The notes under the pieces: generated by a model
The model's database searches: none
What the model saw: the letters and a program-made list of their open reading frames with translations, nothing else
Told to the model about the DNA's origin: nothing
Made by a program: the position numbers and the translations under genes
Assembly: GCF_000733765.1 (NCBI RefSeq)
Contig: NZ_JPOG01000001.1
Coordinates: forward strand, 434,001-498,000
Origin: Algiphilus aromaticivorans DG1253
GTDB taxonomy: Bacteria > Pseudomonadota > Gammaproteobacteria > Nevskiales > Nevskiaceae
Direction: 5' to 3'
Length of the DNA stretch: 64,000 nt
Shown here: positions 47,709-56,399 of the stretch, in pieces
Layout: every line of letters begins with the position of its first letter
Position numbering within the stretch: the stretch's first letter is position 1

Positions 47709-50675
47709 TTACTGGCAGGCCTCGCAGTCGGGATCGAGGATCGAGCAGGCGGCCGGCATCTGGCCGCCGTTGGCTTCGGCGGAGGCGTCGGCGTCCGGGG
47801 TGACGGGCGGGCGGCTGGATTCGCCCGCGCCGGTGACGCCGGTGGTGGTGACGCCGCCGCCGCCATTGCCGCCGGAGCCGGCCACCTTGTTGAGGCGGCT
47901 GTCGCTGATGGTGGTCTTCTCGGCGTGGGTGGCGCCCATCGTGCGCAGGTAGTAGGTCGTCTTCAGGCCCGAGGTCCAGGCGTGCTTGTAGAGCTCGTCC
48001 AGCTTCCGGCCGTTCGGCTCGGACATGTAGAGGTTCAGGCTCTGCGACTGGTCGATCCACTTCTGGCGGCGGCTGCCGGCGTCGACCAGGCGCTTGGGGT
48101 CGACCTCGAAGGCGCATTTGTAGATGGCCTTGATCTCCTCCGGCACGCGGTCGATGGCCTGCACGGAGCCGTCGAAGTACTTCAGGTCGTGGACCATGAC
48201 CTCGTCCCACAGGTCGAGCTTCTTGAGGTCGTCGACGAGATAGGTGTTGACCACCGTGAAGTCGCCCGAGAGGTTCGACTTGACGAAGAGGTTCTGGTAG
48301 GTCGGCTCGATGGACTGGGACACGCCGGTGATGTTGGCGATGGTCGCGGTCGGGGCGATGGCCATGGTGTTGGAGTTGCGCATGCCGATGGTCTTGACGC
48401 GCTCGCGCAGGGTCTCCCAGTCGTACTCGCCGGAGGCGCTCTCGTCCTGCTCCAGGTAGCCGCCGCGCTCTTCACGCAGCAGGCGGATGGAGTCGATGGG
48501 CAGGATGCCCTGGCTCCACAGCGAGCCCTCGAAGCTCTGGTACTTGCCGCGCTCTTCGGCCAGATCGGTGCTGGCCTGGATGGCGTGGTAGCTGACGGCC
48601 TCCATGGACTCATCGGCGAAGCGGATGGCTTCCTCGCTGTCGTAGGGCAGGCGCAGCTTGTAGAGGGCGTCCTGGAAGCCCATCACGCCCATGCCCACCG
48701 GACGGTGGCGCAGGTTGGAATTGCGCGCGGTGGTCACCGAGTAGTAGTTGTACTCGATGACGTTGTCGAGCATGCGCATGGCCGTGTTGACGGTCTTGGC
48801 CAGCTTGACGCGGTCGAGCTTGCCGTCCTCGGTGATGTGCGCCGGCAGGTTGACGCTGCCCAGGTTGCAGACGGCGATCTCGTGACCCGGCTTGGTGTTG
48901 AGCGTGATCTCGGTGCAGAGGTTGGAGCTGTGCACGACGCCGGCGTGCTGCTGCGGGCTGCGCAGGTTGCAGGGGTCCTTGAAGGTCACCCAGGGGTGGC
49001 CCGTCTCGAAGAGCATCGACAGCATCTTGCGCCACAGCTGCACGGCCGGGATGCGCTTGTGGTTGGGGATGCGGCCTTCGTCGGCCTCGCGCTCGTAGGC
49101 GAGGTAGCGCTGCTCGAAGGCGGCACCGGTCAGGTCGTGCAGGTCCGGCGCGTCCTCGGGGGAGAACAGCGTCCACTGGCCCTCTTCCATGACGCGCTTC
49201 ATGAACAGGTCCGGCACCCAGTTGGCGGTGTTCATGTCGTGCGTGCGGCGGCGGTCGTCGCCGGTGTTCTTGCGCAGGTCGACGAATTCCTCGATGTCGC
49301 GGTGCCAGGTCTCCAGATAGGCGCAGACCGCGCCCTTGCGCTTGCCGCCCTGGTTGACCGCCACGGCGGTGTCGTTGGCCACCTTGAGGAAGGGCACGAC
49401 GCCGTTGGACTTGCCGTTGGTGCCCTTGATGTAGGCGCCCATGCCGCGCACCGGCGTCCAGTCGTTGCCCAGGCCGCCGGCAAACTTGGAGAGCAGGGCG
49501 TTGTCCTTGATGGCGCCGAAGATGCCGTCGAGGTCATCCGGCACGGTGGTCAGGTAGCAGCTGGACAGCTGCGGGCGCAGCGTGCCGCTGTTGAACAGCG
49601 TCGGCGTGCTGCTCATGAAGTCGAAGGAGGACAGCAGCTGGTAGAACTCGATGGCGCGCGCCTCGCGCTCCACCTCGTTGATCGCCAGGCCCATAGCCAC
49701 GCGCATGAAGAAGGCCTGCGGTAGCTCGAAGCGCGTCTTGTTGCTGTGGATGAAGTAGCGGTCGTAGAGGGTCTGCAGGCCCAGGTAGTCGAACTTCATG
49801 TCGCGCTCGGGCAGCAGGGCCTTGCCCAGCTGATCGAGATCGAAGAGGCAGAGCTTGGGGTCGACCAGCTCCAGTTCCGCGGCGCGGTGGATGTAGCTGC
49901 GGAAGTAGTCGCCGTAGAGCGCGGTCATCTGCTCGTGGGTGGGGCGCGTTTCCGGGGCATCGAGGAAGCTCAGCGCCTCGTGGCGCAGCGCGTCCATCAG
50001 CAGGCGTGCGGAGACGTAGCTGTAGTTCGGCTCGTCCTCGATGCGGGTGCGCGCGGCCATGACCAGCGCCTGTGCCAGCTGCGACTCGGGGATCTCGTCG
50101 TAGATGTCGCGCATGGCCGACTCCAGAACGGAGTTCGGGTCGACGCCGGTGAGGCCGGTGCAGGCCTCGGTGACCAGCGTGCGCATGCGCTCGGTGTCCA
50201 CCGGCACCAGGGAGCCGTCGTCGCGCGTCATGCGCAGCTCGGTGGCTGGCGCGGCCGGCTGGCTGGCGGCTTCCTCGGCGCGCTCGCGGGCACGCTGCTC
50301 GCGGTACAGCACGTAGGAGCGGGCGACCTTGTGCTCGTCGGCGCGCATCAGCGCCAGCTCGACCTGATCCTGGATGTCCTCGATGTGGATGGTGCCGCCG
50401 CCGTGCTGGTTGCGGGTCACGGCGGCCACCACCTGGTCGGTGACGCCGGCCACGCGCTCGCGGATGCGCGAGCTGGCGGCGGCCGAACCGCCCTCGACGG
50501 CGAGGAAGGCCTTGGTGATGGCGATGCTGATCTTCTCGGGCTCGAAGCCGGTCACCTTGCCGTTGCGGCGGATGACGCGCATGCCGCCCGGGGCGGTGCT
50601 CTGGACCTCGGCGGCGCTGTAGCTTTCGGAGGGCGGAATCGTGACGGCTTCGGCGCTTGTGGTTTGTGTCTGCAT
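47709..50675 (-). CDS. nrdA: Ribonucleotide reductase alpha subunit with two ATP-cones
   Basis: The 988-residue catalytic subunit starts with two ATP-cone domains (about 30-130, from MRVIRRNGKVTGFEPEKIS, and about 145-235), as in Pseudomonas-type NrdA. The catalytic barrel has SSCYLTTVPDD, GGLGNDW, a Cys in SSNLCTEI, and the glycyl-free class I pattern. The C-terminus ends in a low-complexity Gly/Thr linker and DPDCEACQ, whose CxxC pair re-reduces the active site. GGGGAGG precedes the ATG at 50675; the frame is open to 50816 across the regulatory sites. Confidence 0.97.
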   Translation of the reverse strand: MQTQTTSAEAVTIPPSESYSAAEVQSTAPGGMRVIRRNGKVTGFEPEKISIAITKAFLAVEGGSAAASSRIRERVAGVTDQVVAAVTRNQHGGGTIHIEDIQDQVELALMRADEHKVARSYVLYREQRARERAEEAASQPAAPATELRMTRDDGSLVPVDTERMRTLVTEACTGLTGVDPNSVLESAMRDIYDEIPESQLAQALVMAARTRIEDEPNYSYVSARLLMDALRHEALSFLDAPETRPTHEQMTALYGDYFRSYIHRAAELELVDPKLCLFDLDQLGKALLPERDMKFDYLGLQTLYDRYFIHSNKTRFELPQAFFMRVAMGLAINEVEREARAIEFYQLLSSFDFMSSTPTLFNSGTLRPQLSSCYLTTVPDDLDGIFGAIKDNALLSKFAGGLGNDWTPVRGMGAYIKGTNGKSNGVVPFLKVANDTAVAVNQGGKRKGAVCAYLETWHRDIEEFVDLRKNTGDDRRRTHDMNTANWVPDLFMKRVMEEGQWTLFSPEDAPDLHDLTGAAFEQRYLAYEREADEGRIPNHKRIPAVQLWRKMLSMLFETGHPWVTFKDPCNLRSPQQHAGVVHSSNLCTEITLNTKPGHEIAVCNLGSVNLPAHITEDGKLDRVKLAKTVNTAMRMLDNVIEYNYYSVTTARNSNLRHRPVGMGVMGFQDALYKLRLPYDSEEAIRFADESMEAVSYHAIQASTDLAEERGKYQSFEGSLWSQGILPIDSIRLLREERGGYLEQDESASGEYDWETLRERVKTIGMRNSNTMAIAPTATIANITGVSQSIEPTYQNLFVKSNLSGDFTVVNTYLVDDLKKLDLWDEVMVHDLKYFDGSVQAIDRVPEEIKAIYKCAFEVDPKRLVDAGSRRQKWIDQSQSLNLYMSEPNGRKLDELYKHAWTSGLKTTYYLRTMGATHAEKTTISDSRLNKVAGSGGNGGGGVTTTGVTGAGESSRPPVTPDADASAEANGGQMPAACSILDPDCEACQ

Positions 50676-50750
50676 TGGGTGATTGCCTCCCCGGCGGTGT
50701 CGAAATCTGGGCTGGTGCAGGGCCCCGGCGCGGGCCTCGCGGCCAACATT

Positions 50751-50798
50751 GCACCAGATGTAGTGTTCTGTCGAGGGGGTGAACGCAAGATGCTGTGT
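50751..50798 (-). promoter_or_regulatory. Tandem NrdR boxes upstream of nrdA
   Basis: On the minus strand ACACTACATCTGGTGC (50766-50751) and ACACAGCATCTTGCGT (50798-50783) both resemble the NrdR palindrome (acaCwAtATaTwGtgt); the first matches better. Their starts are 32 bp apart, about three helical turns, which is the usual arrangement for repression by NrdR. They lie 76-123 bp before the nrdA ATG. Confidence 0.72.
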
Positions 50799-50829
50799 GC
50801 ATGATCGGGTGCACAAACCTGGGAGAAGC

Positions 50830-50838
50830 TGTGTATAA
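50830..50838 (-). promoter_or_regulatory. DnaA box upstream of nrdA
   Basis: On the minus strand TTATACACA is a perfect match to the DnaA box consensus (TTATNCACA). It lies 31 bp upstream of the distal NrdR box. DnaA control of nrd is known in E. coli. A single 9-mer can occur by chance, but the place is apt. Confidence 0.55.
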
Positions 50839-51052
50839 GTGCCCGCGCGATGCGCGTGATCGGCGCCAAATCAGCAACTTGCGGACCCCGACCCGGCCGC
50901 CGCGACCGCCGCGCGATGTGCAGTGCAGCAATGGGCGTCGGTCACAAAAAAATATTGATAATCAGAAGCTTGGTTCCCGTACGCGCGGCTTGCTGTCGAA
51001 GGCCGTCGGCGGTGGGGGCGCAGGCCTGTGGCAAACTGCCGCTTTGCCTTCG
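50839..51052. other. Spacer between nrdA control region and the next gene
   Basis: These 214 bases between the DnaA box and the rightward gene hold an A-rich patch (CACAAAAAAATATTGATAATC at 50943-50963, AT-rich) that could carry a promoter for either direction. I see no gene here. Confidence 0.35.
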
Positions 51053-51655
51053 ATGAAGCCCGTGCGCAACGAGCGTCCCAACAGCCTCATTCCCTTTCAG
51101 GGCGGGCATTTGCCGACCTGGCCGGAGGATGCGGCCATCGATCTTTTCAACACCAAGCCGACCATTGGTGCGATCGGCTTCAGCGACAGCGCGCGCTACC
51201 TTGAGCCGCTGCGCGAACTGCTGGAGGAAGCCGCGGCCGATCGCGGGCGTACGCAGCCCATCGCCGGCGGCGCCTTCGCGGTGGAGGACATCCTGAGCTG
51301 GGACAGCGACGCGCTGGAGGTGGCGGACGCGCGCGCCTGGAAGCTGGTGACCTCCATGCTGGGCAGCAATGTCCGCACCGAGGCGGCCCAGGCCATTCTG
51401 GTGCCGCCGCAGCGCGAACTGCCGCTGCGCCCGCACGCGGTGGGCACGGCCTCGGTCGTCATGCTGGTGGCCGGCGATGGCCTCGAGCTGCGCCACCACA
51501 ATCTGCAGATGGATCCCGTCCGGCCGCCGCTACGCTTCGCCGCCGGCGGCATGCTGGCGCACCCCTCGACGATGCGCCCCTGCGTGACCGACAACACCAG
51601 CGGCGAGCCGGTCTGGCTGCTGTGCTGGGATTACCGGCCGCGGGGCGGTGGCTGA
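51053..51655 (+). CDS. Hypothetical protein (200 aa), coupled to a hydrolase gene
   Basis: The 200-residue protein is not recognised. It has no signal or membrane segment. Features include PFQGGHLPTWPEDAAIDLF near the start and a C-terminal half with ILVPPQRELPLRPHAVGTAS and GMLAHPSTMRPCVTDNTSGE, which could be a cupin-like beta fold. The ATG at 51053 is the best start. Its 3' end overlaps the hydrolase start by 8 bp, so they are probably translated together. Confidence 0.7.
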   Translation: MKPVRNERPNSLIPFQGGHLPTWPEDAAIDLFNTKPTIGAIGFSDSARYLEPLRELLEEAAADRGRTQPIAGGAFAVEDILSWDSDALEVADARAWKLVTSMLGSNVRTEAAQAILVPPQRELPLRPHAVGTASVVMLVAGDGLELRHHNLQMDPVRPPLRFAAGGMLAHPSTMRPCVTDNTSGEPVWLLCWDYRPRGGG

Positions 51656-52556
51656 GATGGCCGACAGCGGCAGTATCGGCGACTACCGCGAGCTCGCGGC
51701 CTGGCAGTGGACGGACAGCGACGGCATCACCATCCGCGGCCGCCGTCGCGAGGCCGCCGACGGTGCGGCGACGCTGCACTGGCTGTCCGGCAATGGCTTC
51801 TGCGGCGGTGTCTACTGGCCCTTTCTGCGCCAGCTGGATGCGCGCTTCGGGCTGATCACGCACGACATGGGCGGCCACGGCGAGTCGGATCCCGTGGAGC
51901 AGTTCGTCGGCGTATCGCGGACGGTGGAGCGCGTGCAGGCCGGTTTCGGGCAGCTGGCGCCGTCCAAGCCGCGCGTGGCCATCGGTCACAGCTTCGGCGC
52001 CGCGCTGTCGCTGCGCAGCGTGGCGCGTGGCCTCATCGACTGCGATGCGCTGGTGCTGCTGGATCCCATCATCCTGCCGACGCGCTACTGGCTGGCCACC
52101 AAGGCCAGCGGCAAGCTCCGTCGCAACCCCATGGCGCAGGCCGCGCGCCGGCGCCGGGCCGTCTGGGAGAGCGCCGACGCGGCGCGCGAGCGTCTGCGCG
52201 GCCGCGGCATCTACAAGGGCTGGCGCGACGAGGCGCTGGATGCCTTCATCAGCCACGCCACCTGCGATACGGCGGAGGGGCGCGCGCTGGTCTGCGCCCC
52301 CGAGCTGGAGGCGCAGATCTTCGAGAATCCGCTCTATCTCTGGCGCGACATTCCGAAGCTGGATGTGCCCACGCTCTATGTCTACGGCGAGAAGAGCTAC
52401 TTCTTCCTGGCGCCCTCGGCGCGGCGGGTTCGGAAGCGGCATGCGCAGACCACGGTCCAAGCCCTGCCCGGTGGGCACTGCTTCATGCTGGAGGATCCGG
52501 AGAGCAGCGCGCAGTTCGTGAGCGACTGGCTGGGCGAGGTGCTGCCCTCGGGCTAA
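51648..52556 (+). CDS. Alpha/beta hydrolase
   Basis: The 302-residue protein has the alpha/beta hydrolase frame: LSGNGFCGGVYWPFL (oxyanion region), DMGGHGES, the nucleophile elbow AIGHSFGAALS, and a terminal GGHCFMLEDPE with the catalytic His. Substrate unknown; the sequence has the look of esterases that follow a helix-rich lid. The GTG at 51648 overlaps the upstream stop; an ATG at 51657 directly after that stop is an equal alternative. Confidence 0.85.
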   Translation: MAEMADSGSIGDYRELAAWQWTDSDGITIRGRRREAADGAATLHWLSGNGFCGGVYWPFLRQLDARFGLITHDMGGHGESDPVEQFVGVSRTVERVQAGFGQLAPSKPRVAIGHSFGAALSLRSVARGLIDCDALVLLDPIILPTRYWLATKASGKLRRNPMAQAARRRRAVWESADAARERLRGRGIYKGWRDEALDAFISHATCDTAEGRALVCAPELEAQIFENPLYLWRDIPKLDVPTLYVYGEKSYFFLAPSARRVRKRHAQTTVQALPGGHCFMLEDPESSAQFVSDWLGEVLPSG

Positions 52557-52651
52557 AGCCCGGTCCGCGGTCCCCGGCGGCTCGAACATCGGGCCGGTCT
52601 TCTCCCTGTCCACCGCGTCGCGCCGCTTGCTGAATTTCTCCGAGTGACGGG

Positions 52652-52669
52652 CCGTCACGAGGCTGTCAT
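52652..52669 (+). promoter_or_regulatory. Pho box (PhoB site) before the PhoX-like gene
   Basis: CCGTCAC, 4 bp, CTGTCAT: the two GTCA cores are exactly 11 bp apart and the second heptamer is a perfect consensus. A possible -10 (AAGAAT at 52680-52685) lies 10 bp further on, which is the usual spacing when PhoB replaces the -35. The start codon is 44 bp beyond the box. Confidence 0.68.
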
Positions 52670-52713
52670 CTTGGGCGGCAAGAATCCCGCGCCGCCCGTT
52701 GCCAGAGCTATCC

Positions 52714-54000
52714 ATGACCGTACGCCAAGCCATTCCCCTCAGTCGCCGCCGCCTGCTACAGGGCGCCGCGGCCAGCGCCTCCGTCGCCGCCTTCGCCCAG
52801 GCGCTGTCCGGTTGTAGTAGCGACGGCGGAATCGATACCGGAACGGGTGGCGGGGACGGCCCGTCGCTGGCGCGCCTTGGTCCGCTGCAGGAAGCGGACG
52901 AGAACGGCTTGATGCTGCCGGAGGGCTTCACCGCCACGGCCATCGCCACTGCCAACCGGCTGGTGCCGGGTACGAATCTGCTGTGGCATACCGATCCCGA
53001 CGGCGGCGCCACCTACGCCACTGACGACGGTGGCTGGATCTACGTCTGCAACCGCGAGTTCCTGCCCGGCGGCGTCAACGCGCTGCGTTTCAACGCCGAG
53101 GGCGAGGTGGTCGACGGCTACAACATCCTCTCGGGTTTACGCAGCCGCATCAATTGCGCCGGCGGCAAGACGCCCTGGAACACCTGGCTGTCGGGTGAGG
53201 AATACGGCCTTGGCAATCTCTGGGAGTGCGATCCCTTCGGTGAGGAAGGCGCCACGCGCCTGCGTGCGCTGGGCACCTTCAAGCACGAGGCCGCGGCGGT
53301 CGACCCCGCCACCAATATCGTCTACGAGACCGAGGACGAGTCCGACGGTCGCTTCTATCGCTTCATTCCGGACAGCCCCAATGTCGGTGGGCGGCCGGAT
53401 TTGTCGAGCGGGCGGCTGCAGGTCATGCGCGTGCTGATCGACGTCGACACCCTCGGTTCGCCGGAGCGCGACGTGACCTCGAAGCCTTTCGCCGTGGACT
53501 GGCTGGATGTGCCGAACCCGAATCCGGTGCTTGGCGGCGTGCTCGTCGGCGCGCCGACGCGCGAACAGGTGCCGGAATCGACGCGCTTCCGTGGCGGCGA
53601 GGGCATCTGGTATCACAACGGCCAGATCTTTTTCACGACCAAGAGCGACCGCCGCGTCTGGGCGCACGATATTGCCTCGGAAAGCGTCCGCGTCATCTAC
53701 GACGACGACTGGTTCGAAGACCCCATTCTCGACTCCGTGGACAACATCGTTGTCACGCCGGGCGGCGACGTCGTGGTGGCCGAGGACAAGACGGGCGAGC
53801 AGGACATGGTCGCCATTCGCCCGAATGGCGAGCTCGTGCACATGCTGCGGCTGACGGGTCATGACGCCAGCGAGCTCACCGGCCCGGCCTTTTCACCGGA
53901 CGGTCGACACTTCTTCTTCAACTCGCAGCGCGGCACCAGCGCCAGCGGGCCGGGGCAGGGGGGTATCACCTATCGCGTATCCGGCCTCTGGTTCGGCTGA
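52714..54000 (+). CDS. PhoX-like phosphatase (DUF839), Tat-exported lipoprotein
   Basis: The 428-residue protein starts with a Tat signal (SRRRLLQ, residues 10-16) ending in LSGC (Cys34). The PhoX/DUF839 region has INCAGGKTPWNTWLSGEE, KHEAAAVDP, GGEGIWYHNGQIFFTTKSD and GPAFSPDGRHFFF. It is shorter than classical PhoX and is a paralogue of the gene at 15428. The likely role is phosphate release from organic esters. The ATG at 52714 is preferred to a TTG at 52699. The Pho box in front supports control by PhoB. Confidence 0.85.
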   Translation: MTVRQAIPLSRRRLLQGAAASASVAAFAQALSGCSSDGGIDTGTGGGDGPSLARLGPLQEADENGLMLPEGFTATAIATANRLVPGTNLLWHTDPDGGATYATDDGGWIYVCNREFLPGGVNALRFNAEGEVVDGYNILSGLRSRINCAGGKTPWNTWLSGEEYGLGNLWECDPFGEEGATRLRALGTFKHEAAAVDPATNIVYETEDESDGRFYRFIPDSPNVGGRPDLSSGRLQVMRVLIDVDTLGSPERDVTSKPFAVDWLDVPNPNPVLGGVLVGAPTREQVPESTRFRGGEGIWYHNGQIFFTTKSDRRVWAHDIASESVRVIYDDDWFEDPILDSVDNIVVTPGGDVVVAEDKTGEQDMVAIRPNGELVHMLRLTGHDASELTGPAFSPDGRHFFFNSQRGTSASGPGQGGITYRVSGLWFG

Positions 54001-54246
54001 GCCTCGGCCCTCTCCCCGGCCCCTCTCCCTGGGGGAGAGGGGGTCTCTCTAGGGCGATTGCGCCCCGTCCCCCTCTCCCGCTTGCGGCAGAGCGGTCCGG
54101 TCCGGGGCAGGGGGGCAGACCTTCCGAGTCAGTCGACCGTGGTTCGGCTGAGCCTCTGCCCTCTCCCTTGCCCCTCTTCCTGAGGGAGAGGGGTTCTCTC
54201 TACGGTGATTGCGCCACGTTCCCCTCTCCCGCTTGCGGGAGAGGGG
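53989..54246. repeat. Tandem duplication at the 3' end of the PhoX-like gene, with palindromes
   Basis: A unit that begins TGGTTCGGCTGA (the last codons of the PhoX-like gene) at 53989-54087 is repeated at 54141-54238, offset about 152 bp, with about 15% differences. Each copy holds a CCCCTCTCC/GGAGAGGGG palindrome. The clearest, CCCCTCTCCCGC and its complement with a TT loop, is at 54221-54246. They lie between convergent genes, so they may serve as terminators. Confidence 0.8.
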
Positions 54247-54297
54247 TTAGGGGAGAGGGCAGAGGGCGAGGGGCGCCGCAGCGCCGCCTTCAGGCCT

Positions 54298-55233
54298 TCA
54301 GCCCCCGGCAGCGCGCCGGAACAGCCGCCGCAGCCTGCCCGGCCCGTAGCCGTGCACGCGCTTGAAGGCCTTCCGGAAGGCGGCTTCGGTCTGGTAGCCG
54401 ACTTCCTCCATGACGCCGGCAACGCTGGCGCGCGGGTCGCGCAGCATGCGCTCGGCCTGGACCATGCGCCAGCGCGTCAGATAGTCGATGGGGGTGCTGC
54501 CGACGACCTCGTTGAAGCGCTGCGCGAAGACGCTGCGTGACATCGCGGCCTCGCTCGCCAGACGCTCCAGGGTCCAGCTCTCTGCCGGTCGCTGATGCAT
54601 GGCGTCCAGCGCTTTGCGCAGCCTGGGATCTGCCAGTGCCGCGATCAGCCCACGCTGCTCGGCGCCGGAGAAGTAGACGTGGTGGCGCACGACCATGACA
54701 AAGAGCGTGTCGGCCAGCCGGTCGAGCACGGGCGCGTGGCCCGGGTCGTGGGTTTCCACTTCGATGAGCATCAGTCGCGCCAGATGCTTGAGTCGGTCGC
54801 CGGCGTCTGCGGCGCGGATCACTACCGTCTCCGGCAGTGCATCCAGGATGGGGTTGCGGCGCCCGGAATCAAAGTCAAAGTGCCCGCAGAGCAGCGAAGT
54901 GAACACGCCATCGCCGTCCTGCGTCTGGCGCATGCCGCGGTCGTCCGGTGGCTCGTCGTTCGGCCGCAGCACGTGCCAGCTGTCGTGCGGCAGAACGATC
55001 AGGTCACCCGCATGCAGCTGTATCGGCTCACCCTGCGTCAGGTGCACCCAGCAGCTGCCGCTGCCGAGGAGGTGGAAGCCTGCGTTTCCATCACCGGCGG
55101 TGCCGAATTGATAGTCGCCGCAGACCGAGGGGTGCTCGTAAATGCCCGCGCGCAGGTTATAAGCGCGCAGGATCGTCGAGAGAAGATCCTCTGCCGGGCG
55201 ATGCGCAACAGCCGCTTGGGTGTCGTCAGCCAT
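54298..55233 (-). CDS. AraC-family transcriptional regulator with cupin sensor
   Basis: The 311-residue protein has an N-terminal cupin-type sensor (GSGSCWVHL, then GDLIVLPHDSWHVL, a possible metal site) and a C-terminal double HTH (about 210-305: MSRSVFAQRFNEVVGSTPIDYL, and GYQTEAAFRKAFKRVHG). It is divergent from the doxX gene of the bufferin-like cluster, so it may control that cluster. The ATG at 55233 follows GAGG; an ATG at 55251 is the alternative. Confidence 0.87.
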   Translation of the reverse strand: MADDTQAAVAHRPAEDLLSTILRAYNLRAGIYEHPSVCGDYQFGTAGDGNAGFHLLGSGSCWVHLTQGEPIQLHAGDLIVLPHDSWHVLRPNDEPPDDRGMRQTQDGDGVFTSLLCGHFDFDSGRRNPILDALPETVVIRAADAGDRLKHLARLMLIEVETHDPGHAPVLDRLADTLFVMVVRHHVYFSGAEQRGLIAALADPRLRKALDAMHQRPAESWTLERLASEAAMSRSVFAQRFNEVVGSTPIDYLTRWRMVQAERMLRDPRASVAGVMEEVGYQTEAAFRKAFKRVHGYGPGRLRRLFRRAAGG

Positions 55234-55390
55234 GGCGGGATATTGCCTCATCTACTGCGCGCCGAGGGCATGCGGCATGGCGCTGAGTGTCAGGGACGGA
55301 CGCGCGGACATGGATGCGAGTCGCCAGCCACTGTGCAAGGCCCGCTCGCGGCACTAAATTGCTGTGCATGCCCACAGCAAAAGCGTGCCA

Positions 55391-56005
55391 ATGACGTTAC
55401 TCCGGAAGCTGCAGTCCCTGCCGGATGCCACGCGCGGTCTCGATTTTCTCGCGCCGCTGGCGCTGCGTCTCTATCTGGCGCCGGTGTTCTGGATGGCGGG
55501 TACCAACAAGCTCGACGGCTTGTTGCCCAACGAGAATGCCGTGGCCTGGTTCGGCAACCCGGATTGGGGGCTGGGGCTTCCGGCGCCCTTCCTGATGGCC
55601 TTTCTGGCCGCCTGGACGGAGGTGCTCGGCGCGCTCGCCCTGCTCGTTGGTCTGGCGGTGCGCTGGTTCGCCATGCCGCTGATGGCGGTGATGCTGGTGG
55701 CGGCCTTCGCCGTGCACTGGGAGAACGGCTGGCAGGCCGTGGCCGATCCCGCGCTGTGTCTATTCAACTGCGAGGCCGCGCAGGAAGCGGTCACGCGTCT
55801 CGACGCAGCCAAGAGCATCCTGCGCGAGCACGGCAATTACAGCTGGCTCACTGGGCAAGGGAATTTCGTCATCAGCAATAACGGCATAGAGTGGGCGGCA
55901 ACCTACTTTGCGATGCTGCTGAGTCTCTTCTTCATGGGTGCCGGCCGCTATCTGAGTGTCGATTACTACATCCGCAAGTCCGTGGGGCACGTATCTGAGT
56001 ATTAG
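55391..56005 (+). CDS. DoxX-family membrane protein of the bufferin-like cluster
   Basis: The 204-residue protein has four to five membrane segments with the DoxX signatures LRLYLAPVFWMAGTNKL and FLMAFLAAWTEVLGALALL. The C-terminal part has NGIEWAATYFAMLLSLFFMGAG and YLSVDYYI. DoxX proteins (the D gene) accompany bufferin operons and are linked to redox or sulphur handling at the membrane. The start is uncertain: a GTG at 55364 or the ATG at 55391. The precursor gene follows after 64 bp. Confidence 0.85.
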   Translation: MTLLRKLQSLPDATRGLDFLAPLALRLYLAPVFWMAGTNKLDGLLPNENAVAWFGNPDWGLGLPAPFLMAFLAAWTEVLGALALLVGLAVRWFAMPLMAVMLVAAFAVHWENGWQAVADPALCLFNCEAAQEAVTRLDAAKSILREHGNYSWLTGQGNFVISNNGIEWAATYFAMLLSLFFMGAGRYLSVDYYIRKSVGHVSEY

Positions 56006-56069
56006 AAGCTGCTCCAGCAGACGTTTTATCGAGGCAGACCCTCGTTTCACCATCAACAGGAGCAACATC

Positions 56070-56399
56070 ATGAGCAACAAGACGCATTCCCGCCTTTCGA
56101 GCTTCGCCGCCACCGTCGGCGGTGCCGCATTCCTGGCCAGCACGGCAGCATCCGCCGGCGTGAGCTTCCAGTCCACCGAGCTCGGCAGCGGCTATCAGAA
56201 CGGCAGCGCGCCCATCGAACTCGCGGATGCCCACGGCAAGTCCGGCGAGGGCAAGTGCGGTGAAGGCAAATGCGGCGAGTCCAAGGGCCACGACAAGGGT
56301 GCCGAAGGCAAGTGCGGTGAAGGTAAGTGTGGCGAATCCAAGGGCGCCGACAAGAAGAGCGGTGAAGGCAAGTGCGGCGAGGGCAAGTGCGGCAGCTGA
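56070..56399 (+). CDS. Bufferin-like precursor with EGKCG repeats
   Basis: The 109-residue precursor has a signal peptide (about 1-29, cut after TAASA) and a mature part with three near-identical units, each holding GEGKCGEGKCG or AEGKCGEGKCG. All six Cys (63, 68, 82, 87, 102, 107) sit in EGKCG motifs. In bufferins the DUF692 enzyme converts Cys in such motifs to thiooxazole groups that bind copper. The AGGAG site is 7 bp before the ATG. The TGA overlaps the ATG of the next gene (TGATG). Confidence 0.85.
   Translation: MSNKTHSRLSSFAATVGGAAFLASTAASAGVSFQSTELGSGYQNGSAPIELADAHGKSGEGKCGEGKCGESKGHDKGAEGKCGEGKCGESKGADKKSGEGKCGEGKCGS

Noticed and set aside
47925-49724. A 599-codon frame antisense to nrdA, and others of 352 and 406 codons antisense to nrdA and nrdB
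   Set aside because: They mirror highly conserved nrdAB codons, consist mainly of Val, Ala, Gly, Leu and His, and have no start signals.
56238-56396. Short direct repeats that might look like a CRISPR array
   Set aside because: They are in-frame EGKCG codon repeats inside the precursor gene, with no constant repeat/variable spacer pattern and no cas genes. No CRISPR array was seen in the window.
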